DNA from: Pseudomonadota bacterium
Lineage (GTDB): Bacteria > Pseudomonadota > Alphaproteobacteria > Rhodospirillales > Magnetospirillaceae
Assembly (NCBI GenBank): GCA_021848545.1
Contig: JAJZUL010000005.1
Coordinates: forward strand, 1 to 64,000
Reading direction: 5' to 3'
Length of the DNA stretch: 64,000 nucleotides
Part shown: one piece after another, positions 54,624-64,000 of the stretch
How positions within the stretch are numbered: the first letter of the stretch is position 1
How the letters are laid out: every line of letters begins with the position of its first letter
The notes under the pieces: generated by a model
What the model saw: only the letters and a program-made list of their open reading frames with translations
Databases searched by the model: none
What the model was told of the DNA's origin: nothing
Position numbers and translations under genes: made by a program

Positions 54624-57600
54624 TGTTCGCCGCCCTGCTCAACCGCCATCGCCGGGCTTTGCTGGCGGTCGCTTTCGCCTTGGCTCTGGCCGGCCTGTTC
54701 GCCGGGATCAAGCTGCCGGTCGGCCTGTTCCCGGTCACCAGCTTTCCGCGCATCCGGGTCGAGGTGTCGGCCGGCTCGCGGCCGGCGCGGCGCATGCTGA
54801 TCGACGTCACCCAAAAACTGGAGGAGGTGGCCCGCGCCGTGCCCGGCGCGGTGGATGTGTCGTCCACCACGTCGCGCGGGTCGGCGGAGATTTTCGTCGA
54901 TTTCCCCTGGGGCTTCGACATGACCCGGGCGCTGCTGACGGTCGATGCCGCCTTCGCCCGCCAGATGCCCGACCTGCCCAAGGGGACCACCTACGACATC
55001 ATCCAGATGAGCCCCAACGTGCTGATGCCGTTCGTGTCCTATGCCCTGGTGTCGAAGACCGAAAGCCCGGCGGCGCTGCGCCGTCTGGCCCGCACCCGCA
55101 TCGTGCCGCTTCTGACCGGGCTCAAGGGCGTGCGCCGGGTGGGGGTGCTGGGCGGCAAGGACCCGGAGGTCGAGGTCGCCATCAGCCCGGCGTCGCTGCG
55201 CGCCCACGGCCTGACCCTGGCCGGTCTCGCCCATGATCTGGGCGCCGCCAATACGGTCAAGGCGGTGGGGCGGCTGGAGGATAACGATCTTCTTTATCTG
55301 GTGGTGGCCGACGATTCCTTCACCGCGCTGAAGAGCATCCGCGCTTTGCCGGTGCGCCTGCCCAAGGGCGGCGTCGTGCCCCTGTCGGACATCGCCAGCG
55401 TCGCCTGGGGCTCGGTGCCCAGTTGGATGCTGGTCAACGATGACGGCCGGCCGGCGGTGACCTTCGACGTCTATCAGCAGGACAGCGCCGATTCCCTGCA
55501 TCTGGCGAAAGAGGTGGCGAAACGGCTGGCCACCTTCATGAAGACCCAGTCGCCGGACCTGCATCTGTACAAATGGTACGACCAGACCCGGCTGGTCCGT
55601 TCGTCCATCGGCGCGGTGATCGAGGCGATCCTGATCGGGCTGGCCTTCGCCGCCCTGGTGGTGCTGGGCTTCCTGCGCAATTGGCGGGCGGCGCTGGTGG
55701 CCATGACCATCGTGCCGCTGTCGGTGCTGACCACCGTTCTGCTGCTCGATCTGCTGGGCATGACCTTCAACATCATGACCCTGGGCGGCATCGCCGCGGC
55801 CATCGGCATCATGATCGACGACGCCATCGTCATGATCGAACATCTCGCGCGGCGCGCCGGCGCCGAGGATGCGGCGCGCGGCGATCTGGGGGTGTTCGAG
55901 GCGGCCCGCGAATTTCTGGCGCCCCTGTTCGGCTCCAGCCTCGCCACCGTGATCATCTTTCTGCCCTTGGCCTTTCTGTCGGGGGTGACCGGCGCCTTTT
56001 TCAGGTTTTTGTCCGTGACCATGGCGTCCTCCATCGTCATCTCCTTCATCCTGACCGCGCTGATCGTTCCCTTGCTGGCCCGCGCCCTGATCGATTTCGA
56101 GCGCTGGCATGATCCCCACGATACCCAGGGACGGTTGCCGCGCGCCCATGGCGCCCTGCTCGACCGCCTGTTCGCGCGCCCCTTATGGGCGGCGCTGGGC
56201 GTGGCGGTTTTGATCGGCGCCGGCTGGTTCGCCTATGGCCATGTCGGCACCGGCTTTCTGCCCAGGATGGACGAAGGCGGGTTCGTGCTGGATTACCAGG
56301 CCAAGCCCGGCACCTCGCTGGCCGAGACCAACCGCGAGCTGGAAGAGGTCGAGGCGATCCTGCGCAAGAACCCCTACGTCTATACCTATTCGCGGCGCAC
56401 CGGCGCCGGGCTGGGCGGCGATCTCAACGAGACCTATCAGGGCGATTTCTTCGTCCGCCTGATTCCGGCCTCCAAACGGCCGTCGGTGTGGAAAATCATG
56501 GACCGTATCGGCCATGCCATCACCCAACGGGTGCCGGGCATTTCCATCGATCCCCACCAATTGCTGGGCGACATGATCGGCGACATGGTGGGACGCCGCC
56601 AGCCGGTGGTGATCGACCTTCAGGCCGTCGATCCCAAAATTCTGTTCTCGGTGGCGCCCAAGGTGGCGGCGGCGATCGCCAAGGTGCCGGGGATCGAACC
56701 GGCCTCCATCAATGACGGGGTGGTGCCGGCCGGCGACGCCCTGAACATCCGGGTCGATCGCGCCGCCGCGGCTTTGGCGGGGATCAGTCCGGCCGATATC
56801 CGGGCTCAGCTTCGCGCCTATCTCCACGGCACGGTGGTCACCCGCTTCGCCGGCGCCACCCGCGAGATCGGGGTGCGCCTGAGTCTGAAGACGGGACACC
56901 CTTCGCTTGCGCTCACCCGCGGCGAACTGGCCCGCCTGCCGATCCGCACGGCGAGCGGCCGTGTGGTGCCGCTGAGCCAGGTGGCGCGCATCCAATTCGT
57001 CGCCGGCCAGCCGGAGATCACCCGCGACAATCTCGCCCAGATCGTGGCGGTGACCGCCGAGATCGGCGGCGGCCATGATCTCGGCTCGACGGTGGCGGGG
57101 GTGAAAAAGGCGCTGGCCCGTCCCGGCCTGTTGCCGCCGGGGGTCACCTATTCCATCGGCGGCGCCTACAAGCAGCAGCAAATGGCGGCCGAGGGCATGA
57201 CCAAGGTCTTCGCCGCCGCCGCCATCGCCGAATTCATCCTGCTGCTGTTCCTGTACGACCGCATCATGCTGGCGGTTCTGGTCATCGGCAGCGCCGTTCT
57301 GTCCAGCGGCGCGGTGTTCATCGGCCTGTGGATCGCCGGGGTGGAATTCAACATCACGGCGATGATGGGGATGGTGATGATCGTCGGCATCGCCACCGAA
57401 ATGGCGATCTTCTTCGCGTCCGAGGCCCGTGCCCTGGAAGGAAGCCTGCCCCGGCGCGAAGCCCTGCGCCGGGCGGCGATCACCCGCCTGCGTCCCATCG
57501 TCATGAGCTCTCTCGCCATGATCCTGGCGCTGTTGCCCCTGGGCGCGGCCTTGAGCGGGTCGGGCGATCAGATGCTTCAGCCCCTGGCCATCGCCATCAT

Positions 57601-57682
57601 CGCCGGCATCATCGTGCAATTGCCGCTGGTGCTGGTGGTGCTGCCGGTGGCGGTGGACCGGCTGACGCCTGGGCGGCGATAG
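54623..57682 (+). CDS. RND-family efflux transporter, inner-membrane pump
   Basis: A 1019-residue pump of normal length. The N-terminal membrane helix (ALLAVAFALALAGLFAGIKL) is followed by the porter domain and helices 2-6; GIAAAIGIMIDDAIVMIEHL (about 390-409) holds the paired Asp residues of the proton relay. The second half repeats the pattern, with GMVMIVGIATEMAIFFASEA near 915-934. The TVDAAF and KAVGRLEDNDLLYLVV segments are more like the heavy-metal/unknown RND branch than AcrB. The start overlaps the adaptor stop (TGATG). Confidence 0.9.
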   Translation: MFAALLNRHRRALLAVAFALALAGLFAGIKLPVGLFPVTSFPRIRVEVSAGSRPARRMLIDVTQKLEEVARAVPGAVDVSSTTSRGSAEIFVDFPWGFDMTRALLTVDAAFARQMPDLPKGTTYDIIQMSPNVLMPFVSYALVSKTESPAALRRLARTRIVPLLTGLKGVRRVGVLGGKDPEVEVAISPASLRAHGLTLAGLAHDLGAANTVKAVGRLEDNDLLYLVVADDSFTALKSIRALPVRLPKGGVVPLSDIASVAWGSVPSWMLVNDDGRPAVTFDVYQQDSADSLHLAKEVAKRLATFMKTQSPDLHLYKWYDQTRLVRSSIGAVIEAILIGLAFAALVVLGFLRNWRAALVAMTIVPLSVLTTVLLLDLLGMTFNIMTLGGIAAAIGIMIDDAIVMIEHLARRAGAEDAARGDLGVFEAAREFLAPLFGSSLATVIIFLPLAFLSGVTGAFFRFLSVTMASSIVISFILTALIVPLLARALIDFERWHDPHDTQGRLPRAHGALLDRLFARPLWAALGVAVLIGAGWFAYGHVGTGFLPRMDEGGFVLDYQAKPGTSLAETNRELEEVEAILRKNPYVYTYSRRTGAGLGGDLNETYQGDFFVRLIPASKRPSVWKIMDRIGHAITQRVPGISIDPHQLLGDMIGDMVGRRQPVVIDLQAVDPKILFSVAPKVAAAIAKVPGIEPASINDGVVPAGDALNIRVDRAAAALAGISPADIRAQLRAYLHGTVVTRFAGATREIGVRLSLKTGHPSLALTRGELARLPIRTASGRVVPLSQVARIQFVAGQPEITRDNLAQIVAVTAEIGGGHDLGSTVAGVKKALARPGLLPPGVTYSIGGAYKQQQMAAEGMTKVFAAAAIAEFILLLFLYDRIMLAVLVIGSAVLSSGAVFIGLWIAGVEFNITAMMGMVMIVGIATEMAIFFASEARALEGSLPRREALRRAAITRLRPIVMSSLAMILALLPLGAALSGSGDQMLQPLAIAIIAGIIVQLPLVLVVLPVAVDRLTPGRR

Positions 57683-57688
57683 AGGGCC

Positions 57689-58249
57689 TTACTTTACGGG
57701 CGCGCGGAACGCCGTTTCGGCATAGGCCGCCAGCTCCTCCACGCAGGATTCAGGCGTCCGACCCTCGGTCTCCACCCGCAATTCCGGCCGCAATGGCGGC
57801 TCGTAGGGGGCGGAAATGCCGGTGAAATCGGCGATGAGGCCGTCGCGCGCCCGCCGGTACAACCCCTTGGGGTCGCGGCGTTCGCATTCGGCCAGCGCGG
57901 TGGCGATGTGGATTTCGTGGAAGGCGGCCGGGTTGAGGGCGCGGATGAGGTCGCGGTCGGCCTGATAGGGTGAAATGAAGGCGGCGATCGCCACCATGCG
58001 GGCGCCGGCGAACAGATGGGCGACGCAGCCGGCGCGGCGGATGTTTTCGGCCCGGTCAGCGGGGCTGTAGCTCAGATCCCGGCACAGATTGCGGCGCAAT
58101 TCGTCGCCGTCCAGGACCGCCGTCCGCCATCCCGCCGCCGACAGGCGCCGGTCCAGCAAGGTGGCCAGCGTCGATTTGCCGGCTCCCGACAGCCCGGTCA
58201 GCCACAGAATGCCACCCCGGTGGTCAACCGATTCCGTATCGCGCTCCAT
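57689..58249 (-). CDS. cysC: adenylylsulfate (APS) kinase
   Basis: A 186-residue kinase that phosphorylates APS to PAPS. GLSGAGKST at 19-27 is the P-loop, LDGDELRRNLCRDLSYSPAD matches the APS-binding DGDNxRxGL/FxxxxR region, and ENIRRAGCVAHLFAGA and FISPYQADRD are family motifs. CysD/CysN partners are not nearby, so this may supply PAPS for sulfation of a glycan as well as for cysteine. The stop faces the RND gene across 6 bp. The ATG at 58249 was chosen over a longer frame. Confidence 0.85.
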   Translation of the reverse strand: MERDTESVDHRGGILWLTGLSGAGKSTLATLLDRRLSAAGWRTAVLDGDELRRNLCRDLSYSPADRAENIRRAGCVAHLFAGARMVAIAAFISPYQADRDLIRALNPAAFHEIHIATALAECERRDPKGLYRRARDGLIADFTGISAPYEPPLRPELRVETEGRTPESCVEELAAYAETAFRAPVK

Positions 58250-58275
58250 TCCGTGGAATCCCTGCCGAACATGAA

Positions 58276-58310
58276 ACCGGCGCGGGGGCCGTGAAAACCC
58301 CCGCGCCGGT
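58276..58310 (-). terminator. hairpin behind ilvC
   Basis: ACCGGCGCGGGGG and CCCCCGCGCCGGT are perfect 13-bp arms with a 9-base loop, 31 bp past the ilvC stop. Only a short T-run (TTT) follows on the minus strand, so it may be a weak terminator or an RNA 3'-end stabiliser. Confidence 0.6.
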
Positions 58311-58340
58311 CGCAAAACAACCGTACCCGCAATAGCAGGA

Positions 58341-59944
<1,604 letters not shown>

Positions 59945-59969
59945 GGTCTTGTTCTCCTTCGCGCGCCGG

Positions 59970-61766
59970 TCACACCAGCACCATGCCGTCCTTCTCCGAG
60001 CCCGGCGCGTCGCCGGACCGGTCCTCGGGGCCCAGCACCATTTCGTTATGGGGCTGGCCGGGCATGATCATCGGGAAGCAGTTTTCCGAGGCGTCCACCC
60101 GCATGTCGACGATGACCGGGCGGTCGATGGCGATCATTTCCTTGATCACCGCATCGACGTCGCCGGGTTTTTCGGCGCGCAGGCCCACGGCGCCGAAGGC
60201 TTCGGCCAGTTTGACGAAATCGGGATGACCGTCCATGTGGCTTTCGGCGTAGCGGCCGCCATGGATCAGCTCCTGCCACTGGCGCACCATGCCCATATAC
60301 TGGTTGTTGAGGATGAAAACCTTCACCGGCAGCCGGTACTGGGCCAGGGTCGCCATTTCCTGGATGTTCATCTGGATCGAGGATTCGCCGGCGATGTCGA
60401 TCACCAGCGCGTCGGGGTGGGCCACCTGCACGCCCATGGCCGCCGGCAGGCCGTAGCCCATGGTGCCGAGCCCGCCCGAGGTCATCCAATGCTTGGGCGA
60501 TTCGAAGCGGAAATGCTGGGCCGCCCACATCTGATGCTGGCCGACCTCGGTGGTGATGTAGGTGTCGCGATCCCGGGTCAGCTCGTACAGGCGCCGGATG
60601 GCGTGCTGCGGCTTGATGATCTTGGTCGAGTTCTCGAAACGCAGGCAATCGCGGGCGCGCCATTCCTCGATCTGCGCCCACCAGGCCTTCAGCGCCGCTT
60701 CGTCGGGGCGGTGGTGGCCGTCCTTCCATTTGGCGATCAGCGCCTCCAGAACCCGGGTGCAATCGCCGACGATGGCCACGTCCACCATCACGTTCTTGTT
60801 GATGGAGCTGGGATCGATATCGATATGAATCTTCTTCGAGCCCGGCGAGAAGGCGCTGACCTTGCTGGTGACGCGGTCGTCGAAACGCGCGCCGATATTG
60901 ATCATGACGTCGCAGCCATGCATGGCCAGATTGGCCTCGTAGGTGCCGTGCATGCCGGGCATGCCCAGATAGAGCGGGTCCGAGGCGGGAACCGCGCCCA
61001 ATCCCATCAAGGTCAGGGTGACGGGAAAGCCGGTCATGCGGGCGAAGCGGGTCAGCAACTCGCACGCTTCCGGCCCGGAATTGATGACGCCGCCGCCGGC
61101 ATACAGGATCGGCCGCTTGGCCTTGGCGATCAGTTCGATGGCGGCGTCGATGGAAGCCCCGTCGCCCTCGACGCGGGGCTGGTATTTGGGGGTCAGGGCC
61201 GTCGGCGGTTGGTAGGTCCCTTGGGCCTGGGCCACGTCCTTGGGCAGATCGACCACCACCGGGCCGGGCCGTCCCGAGCGGGCGACGTGGAACGCCTCGT
61301 GGATGGTGACGGCCAGCCGGTTGACGTCCTTGACCAGATAATTGTGCTTGGTGCAGGGCCGGGTGATACCGGTGATGTCGGCTTCCTGAAACGCGTCGTT
61401 GCCGATCAGGTGAGTGGGCACCTGGCCGGTGATGCAGACCAGCGGAATCGAATCCATCAGCGCGTCGGTCAGGCCGGTGATGGTATTGGTGGCGCCGGGG
61501 CCGGAGGTCACCAGCACGCAGCCGACCTTGCCGGTGGAGCGCGCATAGCCCTCGGCGGCATGGACGGCGGCCTGCTCGTGGCGCACCAGCACATGGCGCA
61601 GGCGGTTCTGCTTGAACAATTCGTCGTAGATCGGCAGTACGGCGCCGCCGGGATAGCCGAAAATCACCTCTACGCCCTGATCCATCAGAGCCTTCAAGAG
61701 GATTTCCGCCCCGTTCAACGGTGCGCCGTCGGCGGTGCCCGTTTTGGCCGTGCCTGTCTCTGCCAT
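59970..61766 (-). CDS. ilvI: acetolactate synthase large (catalytic) subunit
   Basis: A 598-residue thiamine-diphosphate enzyme. GVEVIFGYPGGAVLPIYDEL holds the catalytic Glu region, RHEQAAVHAAEGYARSTGKV follows, TSGPGATNTITGLTDALMDS is strongly conserved, and VIDIAGESSIQMNIQEMATL is the ThDP/Mg motif (here GES rather than GDG in the first triplet). It begins at the ATG at 61766. It makes acetolactate for branched-chain amino acids. Could equally be named ilvB. Confidence 0.95.
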   Translation of the reverse strand: MAETGTAKTGTADGAPLNGAEILLKALMDQGVEVIFGYPGGAVLPIYDELFKQNRLRHVLVRHEQAAVHAAEGYARSTGKVGCVLVTSGPGATNTITGLTDALMDSIPLVCITGQVPTHLIGNDAFQEADITGITRPCTKHNYLVKDVNRLAVTIHEAFHVARSGRPGPVVVDLPKDVAQAQGTYQPPTALTPKYQPRVEGDGASIDAAIELIAKAKRPILYAGGGVINSGPEACELLTRFARMTGFPVTLTLMGLGAVPASDPLYLGMPGMHGTYEANLAMHGCDVMINIGARFDDRVTSKVSAFSPGSKKIHIDIDPSSINKNVMVDVAIVGDCTRVLEALIAKWKDGHHRPDEAALKAWWAQIEEWRARDCLRFENSTKIIKPQHAIRRLYELTRDRDTYITTEVGQHQMWAAQHFRFESPKHWMTSGGLGTMGYGLPAAMGVQVAHPDALVIDIAGESSIQMNIQEMATLAQYRLPVKVFILNNQYMGMVRQWQELIHGGRYAESHMDGHPDFVKLAEAFGAVGLRAEKPGDVDAVIKEMIAIDRPVIVDMRVDASENCFPMIMPGQPHNEMVLGPEDRSGDAPGSEKDGMVLV

Positions 61767-61851
61767 TGTTCTGGTCCTTTTCGAATCCTGTCGCCCCGGC
61801 AAGACCGGCATCATGCCGTCTTTGCCAAGGCGGCGCCACCCTAACGGCGGG

Positions 61852-62799
61852 TCATTGCGCGGTCAACAGGAAATCGCGAATTTTCGGCAACGTTTTGTGC
61901 GAAACACTTTCCGAAAATTGCTCATTTATGAAAACCGCGTCGCCCATCTGGTGACGGAACCATGTGACCTGGCGCTTGGCGTAGGCGCTTGTGTCGCGAC
62001 AGGCGCGGTCGATGGCTGCGTCCAGGGTCAGCCGGCCTTCGAGATGATCGAGCAGCGGCGGCAGGCCCAGGGCCTTCATCATCGGCAATCCCCGGTCGAG
62101 GCCGCGGGCCAGCACGGCGCGGGCCTCGTCCAGGGCGCCGGCTGCGATCATGGCGTGAAAGCGCCCGTCGCAGGCGGCGAACAGCGCCTCGCGCTGCGGC
62201 AGCAGGACGAGAGACAGAAAGCGGGCGGATACGGCGCCCTCGCGGGGCAGAGTCTGCCAATCGGCCAGGGAGCGCCCGGTGGCTTCCAACACCTCCCAGG
62301 CGCGGACCACGCGCTGGCTGTTGCCCGGCGCCAGACGTCCGGCCATCACCGGATCGCGGGCGGCCAGGCGGGCGTGGAAATCGTCATTGCCGAGACGGGC
62401 GAGCAGGGCGCGGGCCTCGTCGCGGATGTCCGCCGGAATCTCGGGGATCGGCGACAGGCCGCGGGTCAGGGCGTCAATATAGAATCCGGTGCCGCCGGTG
62501 ATGATCGGCACCCGGTTTTCGGCCCAGGCGGCTTCCATCTCCGCCTTGGCGCGGTCGCGCCACCATGCCGCCGAACAGGGCGCGTCCGGTTCGGCGATTC
62601 CGTACAGCCGGTGGGGAACGCGGGCCTCGTCGGCGGCGCAGGGCCGCGCGGTCAGAATGCGCAGGGGCGCATAGACCTGCATCGAATCGGCATTGATGAC
62701 GGTGCCGCCGAAAGCCTCGGCCGCAATCAGGGCCAGGGCCGATTTGCCGGACGCGGTGGGGCCGGCGATGACGAGGGCGGGGGGCGGGGCTGGTGTCAT
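61852..62799 (-). CDS. miaA: tRNA dimethylallyltransferase
   Basis: A 315-residue enzyme that prenylates A37 of tRNAs reading UNN codons. GPTASGKSALAL at 13-24 is the P-loop, INADSMQVYAPLRILTARP and HRLYGI are motifs of the family, and WWRDRAKAEMEAAWAENRVP with ITGGTGFYIDALTRGLSPIP completes the catalytic core. The C-terminal AYAKRQVTWFRHQ is typical. The start at 62799 was chosen before PALVIAGPT. It is 85 bp from ilvI. Confidence 0.95.
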   Translation of the reverse strand: MTPAPPPALVIAGPTASGKSALALIAAEAFGGTVINADSMQVYAPLRILTARPCAADEARVPHRLYGIAEPDAPCSAAWWRDRAKAEMEAAWAENRVPIITGGTGFYIDALTRGLSPIPEIPADIRDEARALLARLGNDDFHARLAARDPVMAGRLAPGNSQRVVRAWEVLEATGRSLADWQTLPREGAVSARFLSLVLLPQREALFAACDGRFHAMIAAGALDEARAVLARGLDRGLPMMKALGLPPLLDHLEGRLTLDAAIDRACRDTSAYAKRQVTWFRHQMGDAVFINEQFSESVSHKTLPKIRDFLLTAQ

Positions 62800-63058
62800 C
62801 GGCGGCGGTGGGGCTCGTCGTTGGAGAGGGGGGTGAAAGACGTCCGGTCCGCGGATAATGGCGATATTTTCGCCACTCCCGCCAGTGCGATGGGCGGCGC
62901 GGGCGCCTTTTGACATTACAGCCTTTCGCCGGCCGCCGCGGGACGATACCTTTCGCGCAACGAGGACGGTATGACGGGGACCCCGTGGTAACGCAGGCGA
63001 AACGATGGCGCGGGTGGGCTGAATGCGTTACGGGGTCGGCCTCGTGACGGCGAGACCC

Positions 63059-63985
63059 ATGGTCATCGCCGTGTTCGGCGCCGAGGGACAGGTCGGGCGG
63101 GAAATCCTCCGGCGGGCGCCATCCGGTCTCGACATCCGGGGGTTGTCCCGGACCGAGGCCGACATTACCGATGCCGGCCGGGTGGACGAGGCGATCGCCG
63201 GTCTGCGGCCGGATGTGGTCGTCAATGCCGCCGCTTTCACCGCCGTTGATGCCGCCGAGGGCGACGGCCGGGAGAGGGCCTGGGCGGTCAATGGCACGGG
63301 GGCGGGCCATCTCGCCGCCACCTGCGCCCGCCACGGCCGGCCCTTGATCCATTTGTCCACCGATTACGTGTTCGACGGCGAGGCGGACGCGCCCTATGAC
63401 GAAGAGGCCCGGCCGAACCCGATTTCGGTCTATGGCGCCAGCAAGCTGGCGGGTGAGGAGGCGGTCCGCGACCGTCTGTCCGCCCATGTCATCCTGCGGA
63501 CCGCCTGGGTGTTCGGTTTTCATGGGGCCAATTTCGTCAAGACCATGCTGCGGCTGGGGGGCGAGCGGCCGGAGATCGCTGTGGTCGATGATCAGCGGGG
63601 CGGTCCGACCTGGGCGGGCGCCATCGCCGACACGGTGCTGACCGTCGCCGCCCGCATCGGCGGCGCGCCGGTGACGGGGGCGGGTCCCTGGGGACTCTAT
63701 CATTATTGCGGGGCGCCCACGGTTACCCGGTTCGACTTCGCCCGGGCCATCTATGACGAGGCGGTGCGGGCCGGTCTGTTGCCGGAGGCGCCCCGGCTGG
63801 TTCCCGTTTCCTCCGGCCATTTTCCGGTACCGGCCCGGCGCCCCGCCAATTCGGCCCTGGATTGCCGGCGCTTGGCCCAAACCTTCGGTATCCTCCAACC
63901 CGATTGGCGGGCCGGCCTGGCCGCGATGACCGACGAACTGGCCGCGGCGGCGCGGGCGAACGAGCGACAAGGAGAGCGGAGATGA
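63059..63985 (+). CDS. rmlD: dTDP-4-dehydrorhamnose reductase
   Basis: A 308-residue SDR that reduces dTDP-4-keto-L-rhamnose in the last step of dTDP-L-rhamnose synthesis. FGAEGQVG (G7, G10, G13) binds NADPH, LIHLSTDYVFDGEADAPYDE is the family hallmark, and Y125-G-A-S-K129 the catalytic pair. An in-frame ATG at 63023 would add 12 residues; 63059 places the first strand where the family has it. It overlaps the next gene by ATGA, so the rml genes are co-translated. The 259-bp gap to miaA shows no gene. Confidence 0.9.
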   Translation: MVIAVFGAEGQVGREILRRAPSGLDIRGLSRTEADITDAGRVDEAIAGLRPDVVVNAAAFTAVDAAEGDGRERAWAVNGTGAGHLAATCARHGRPLIHLSTDYVFDGEADAPYDEEARPNPISVYGASKLAGEEAVRDRLSAHVILRTAWVFGFHGANFVKTMLRLGGERPEIAVVDDQRGGPTWAGAIADTVLTVAARIGGAPVTGAGPWGLYHYCGAPTVTRFDFARAIYDEAVRAGLLPEAPRLVPVSSGHFPVPARRPANSALDCRRLAQTFGILQPDWRAGLAAMTDELAAAARANERQGERR

Positions 63986-64000
63986 AAGGGATCATCCTGG
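63982..64000 (+). CDS. rmlA: start of glucose-1-phosphate thymidylyltransferase (cut by window end)
   Basis: Only ATGAAAGGGATCATCCTGG is visible, reading MKGIIL, the invariant start of RmlA. With rmlD just upstream and overlapping by ATGA, this is very probably rmlA of the dTDP-rhamnose operon. The remainder lies outside the window. Confidence 0.75.

Overview
The window is high-GC DNA from an alphaproteobacterium, most likely a Rhodospirillales member related to the magnetospirilla. Signs are the class I PHA synthase, the hom-glpX-recJ order, the ilvI-ilvH-ilvC and miaA group, a DUF2125 protein, and many B12-type radical SAM enzymes beside glycosyltransferases. The genus is an inference from gene content. 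No rRNA and no CRISPR array were seen.

Region 1 (1-16.4 kb) is a surface-glycan island. Rightward genes encode a GT41/TPR glycosyltransferase, a sugar 3-dehydratase-type DegT protein with His in place of the catalytic Lys, an SDR epimerase, a GHMP sugar kinase and an AT-rich glycosyltransferase-like protein. Facing them is a six-gene leftward operon with two B12-type radical SAM enzymes, an aminotransferase, a short isopropylmalate-synthase-like enzyme and a split thiamine-diphosphate E1 pair with no E2/E3. A GT-A glycosyltransferase and a methyltransferase flank the region. Four copies of a small palindromic MITE lie just behind leftward genes. Their 3-bp target duplications all fit TNA, and in two cases the duplicated triplet is the neighbour's stop codon.

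Region 2 (16.6-27 kb) is mainly core metabolism: phaC, a TolA-like lipoprotein with an OmpA-like end, an unrecognised 387-aa protein, alaC-like, hom, a glpX with altered active-site residues, recJ and tRNA-Glu(UUC).

Region 3 (27.05-40.73 kb) is a 13.7-kb integrated element in the 3' half of tRNA-Glu, bounded by 51-bp direct repeats. It has a tyrosine integrase, a HigBA-like toxin-antitoxin pair, an AlpA-like regulator, a RepA-type helicase, and a tail module: tape measure, a tail-assembly chaperone with an A AAA AAC slippery site, and a gp10-like protein. No capsid, portal, terminase large subunit, tail tube or lysis genes were seen. That resembles a phage satellite rather than a complete prophage. 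Just beyond it lie remains of an older element: an integrase C-terminal fragment, a second copy of the element's end terminator, and a HEPN-type Abi gene.

Region 4 (42-52 kb) holds a HEAT-like protein, a three-gene operon of B12-type radical SAM, TIR-like protein and a second radical SAM paralogous to the one in region 1, then a secreted HNH-like nuclease, DUF2076, ChaC, DUF2125 and a lipoprotein hydrolase.

Region 5 (52-64 kb) has a three-gene RND efflux operon, cysC, ilvC-ilvH-ilvI and miaA on the minus strand, and rmlD followed by the first bases of rmlA at the window edge.
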